Source: Rhyacophila brunnea (Eukaryota; Arthropoda; Insecta; Trichoptera; Rhyacophilidae). Taken from it: DNA of 64,000 nucleotides. Shown piece by piece: positions 63,108-64,000 of the stretch. Under the pieces are notes generated by a model. That model saw only the letters and a program-made list of their open reading frames with translations. It was not told the DNA's origin and made no database searches. Positions within the stretch are counted from its first letter, which is position 1. Each line of letters begins with the position of its first letter. Location of the stretch: contig JAGYXB010002069.1 in NCBI GenBank assembly GCA_022495005.1, forward strand, positions 2,976,001 to 3,040,000, given 5' to 3'. Both the position numbers and the translations under genes were made by a program.

Positions 63108-64000
63108 CTCGTCGTAGGTCAAAATTGAGTTTTTTTTGTATTTTCAAACCATGATCCTGGACATTTCTTAAACGTTGTAGATAATCTATTTATATAATTT
63201 TGAAGCCTTATTATCCTTTATATTAATTTTAAACATTTGATGACTGCATAAAGTATTTTTATTACATAAAATAGTATTCTTTTAAACCTCTCGCTCTAAT
63301 GTTTTAGAATATAGTCATATTTCGGTACATGAATGTGCAGTGGTGTTAAGATTTTTTTACATTTATTAATTATTAAACGCATTTATAAAACCATTAGTAT
63401 AATTAATGACGACATAATTTTAGTAAAATATTTACGATAAAAAATTATATTGATAATCTCTGTGATCCCAAATTTGACAAGAATTAGGCATTTTATTATT
63501 CAAAAGATCGGCAAGATTAACACATTTGAAGATGATTCTAAAGATACTTATTATAAGCTATATTTTTGACCATTCAAGTGTGATAAACATTTTATGAATA
63601 ATGATTGCTTTATAATAATTATTGACCTAAGAATAAGGTAGTGTTTTTTTGAAATACGCCATTTCTTTTGTCATCCCCCAGTGGTTAAGCTACAACATAC
63701 GGCCGTAGAAGTAGGGAGTAAAATGATATTAACGCGCGTGTTTGAACATGTACCTAACTGAATTTTTTTTTATTTTTTTTTAGGTACATGTTCAAACACG
63801 CGCGTTAACATCATTTTACTCCCTACTTCAATTATAGTATGTCAATTTATGGCTACGGCCGTATGTTGTAGCTTAACCACTGGGGAATGACAAAAGAAAT
63901 GGCGTATTTCAAAAAAACACTACCTTATTCTTAGGTCAATAATTATTATAAAGCAATCATTATTCATAAAATGTTTATCACACTTGAATGGTCAAAACAT
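63108..64000 (-). mobile_element. TTAA element family G, rearranged copy ending in a large palindrome
   Basis: Starts at TTAA (63104-63107) with GTGACATGCTCGTCGTAGGT and follows the family G interior in reverse to GAAATACGCC (63660). From there the sequence folds back: 63561-63758 is repeated inverted at about 63780-64000. Arms include CAGTGGTTAAGCTACAACAT and CATACGGCCGTA. A 23-base asymmetric insertion is present in the right arm (about 63829-63852). The right end is beyond the window. Confidence 0.7.

Noticed and set aside
63679..63882. A simple hAT insertion (CAGTGGTTAAGC...GCTTAACCACTG)
   Set aside because: The bases just outside are inverted copies of each other, not a direct 8-bp duplication, and the symmetry continues for over 100 bp. 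It is part of a larger palindrome.

Overview
This is a window of AT-rich animal nuclear DNA, almost certainly from an insect. It has spliced genes with GT-AG introns, the proteins resemble insect orthologues, and the intergenic DNA is packed with short non-autonomous transposons and TAGGTACCTA-like words, which are common in hemipteran and lepidopteran genomes. I cannot settle the insect order from sequence alone. There are no bacterial operons, CRISPR arrays or bona fide tRNA/rRNA genes.

Three protein-coding genes could be rebuilt exon by exon, with reading phase closing at every junction. (1) Mad, the Smad1/5/8-type BMP effector, is on the minus strand at 26893-30223 (3 exons, 444 aa). (2) Hop/STIP1, the Hsp70-Hsp90 organizing co-chaperone, is on the minus strand at 34668-42326 (6 exons, 547 aa). 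(3) A TMEM62-type transmembrane metallophosphoesterase is on the plus strand at 43154-57855 (8 exons, 678 aa). Hop and TMEM62 are divergent, with 827 bp between their start codons. On the Hop side of that interval lies a 58-bp run of GAA/TTC pentamers in strict 5-bp phase, which looks like an extended heat-shock element.

Layout: 1-26.8 kb is a gene desert made of transposon relics. It holds hAT MITEs with exact 8-bp target duplications, TTAA-flanked elements, fold-back hairpins, tRNA-derived SINE pieces and a three-deep nest at 12201-14434. Mad occupies 26.9-30.2 kb. The interval 30.2-34.6 kb has a non-LTR relic and a pogo-like element nested inside another. Hop occupies 34.7-42.3 kb, with MITEs, a SINE and a relative of the nested hAT in its introns. 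TMEM62 occupies 43.2-57.9 kb and is inflated by an RTE relic, a piggyBac-like element, a mariner relic, hAT and TTAA MITEs, a SINE and a broken Helitron. The interval 57.9-64 kb is again gene-poor, with an RTE 3' end and a large palindrome that runs off the right edge.

The three genes do not form a pathway. Mad is a BMP signal transducer, Hop is a chaperone adaptor, and TMEM62 is a poorly characterised membrane phosphoesterase. The notable content is the layered transposon history, partly datable from target-site duplications and one likely empty site, and the heat-shock-like architecture upstream of Hop. I found no convincing undescribed system.
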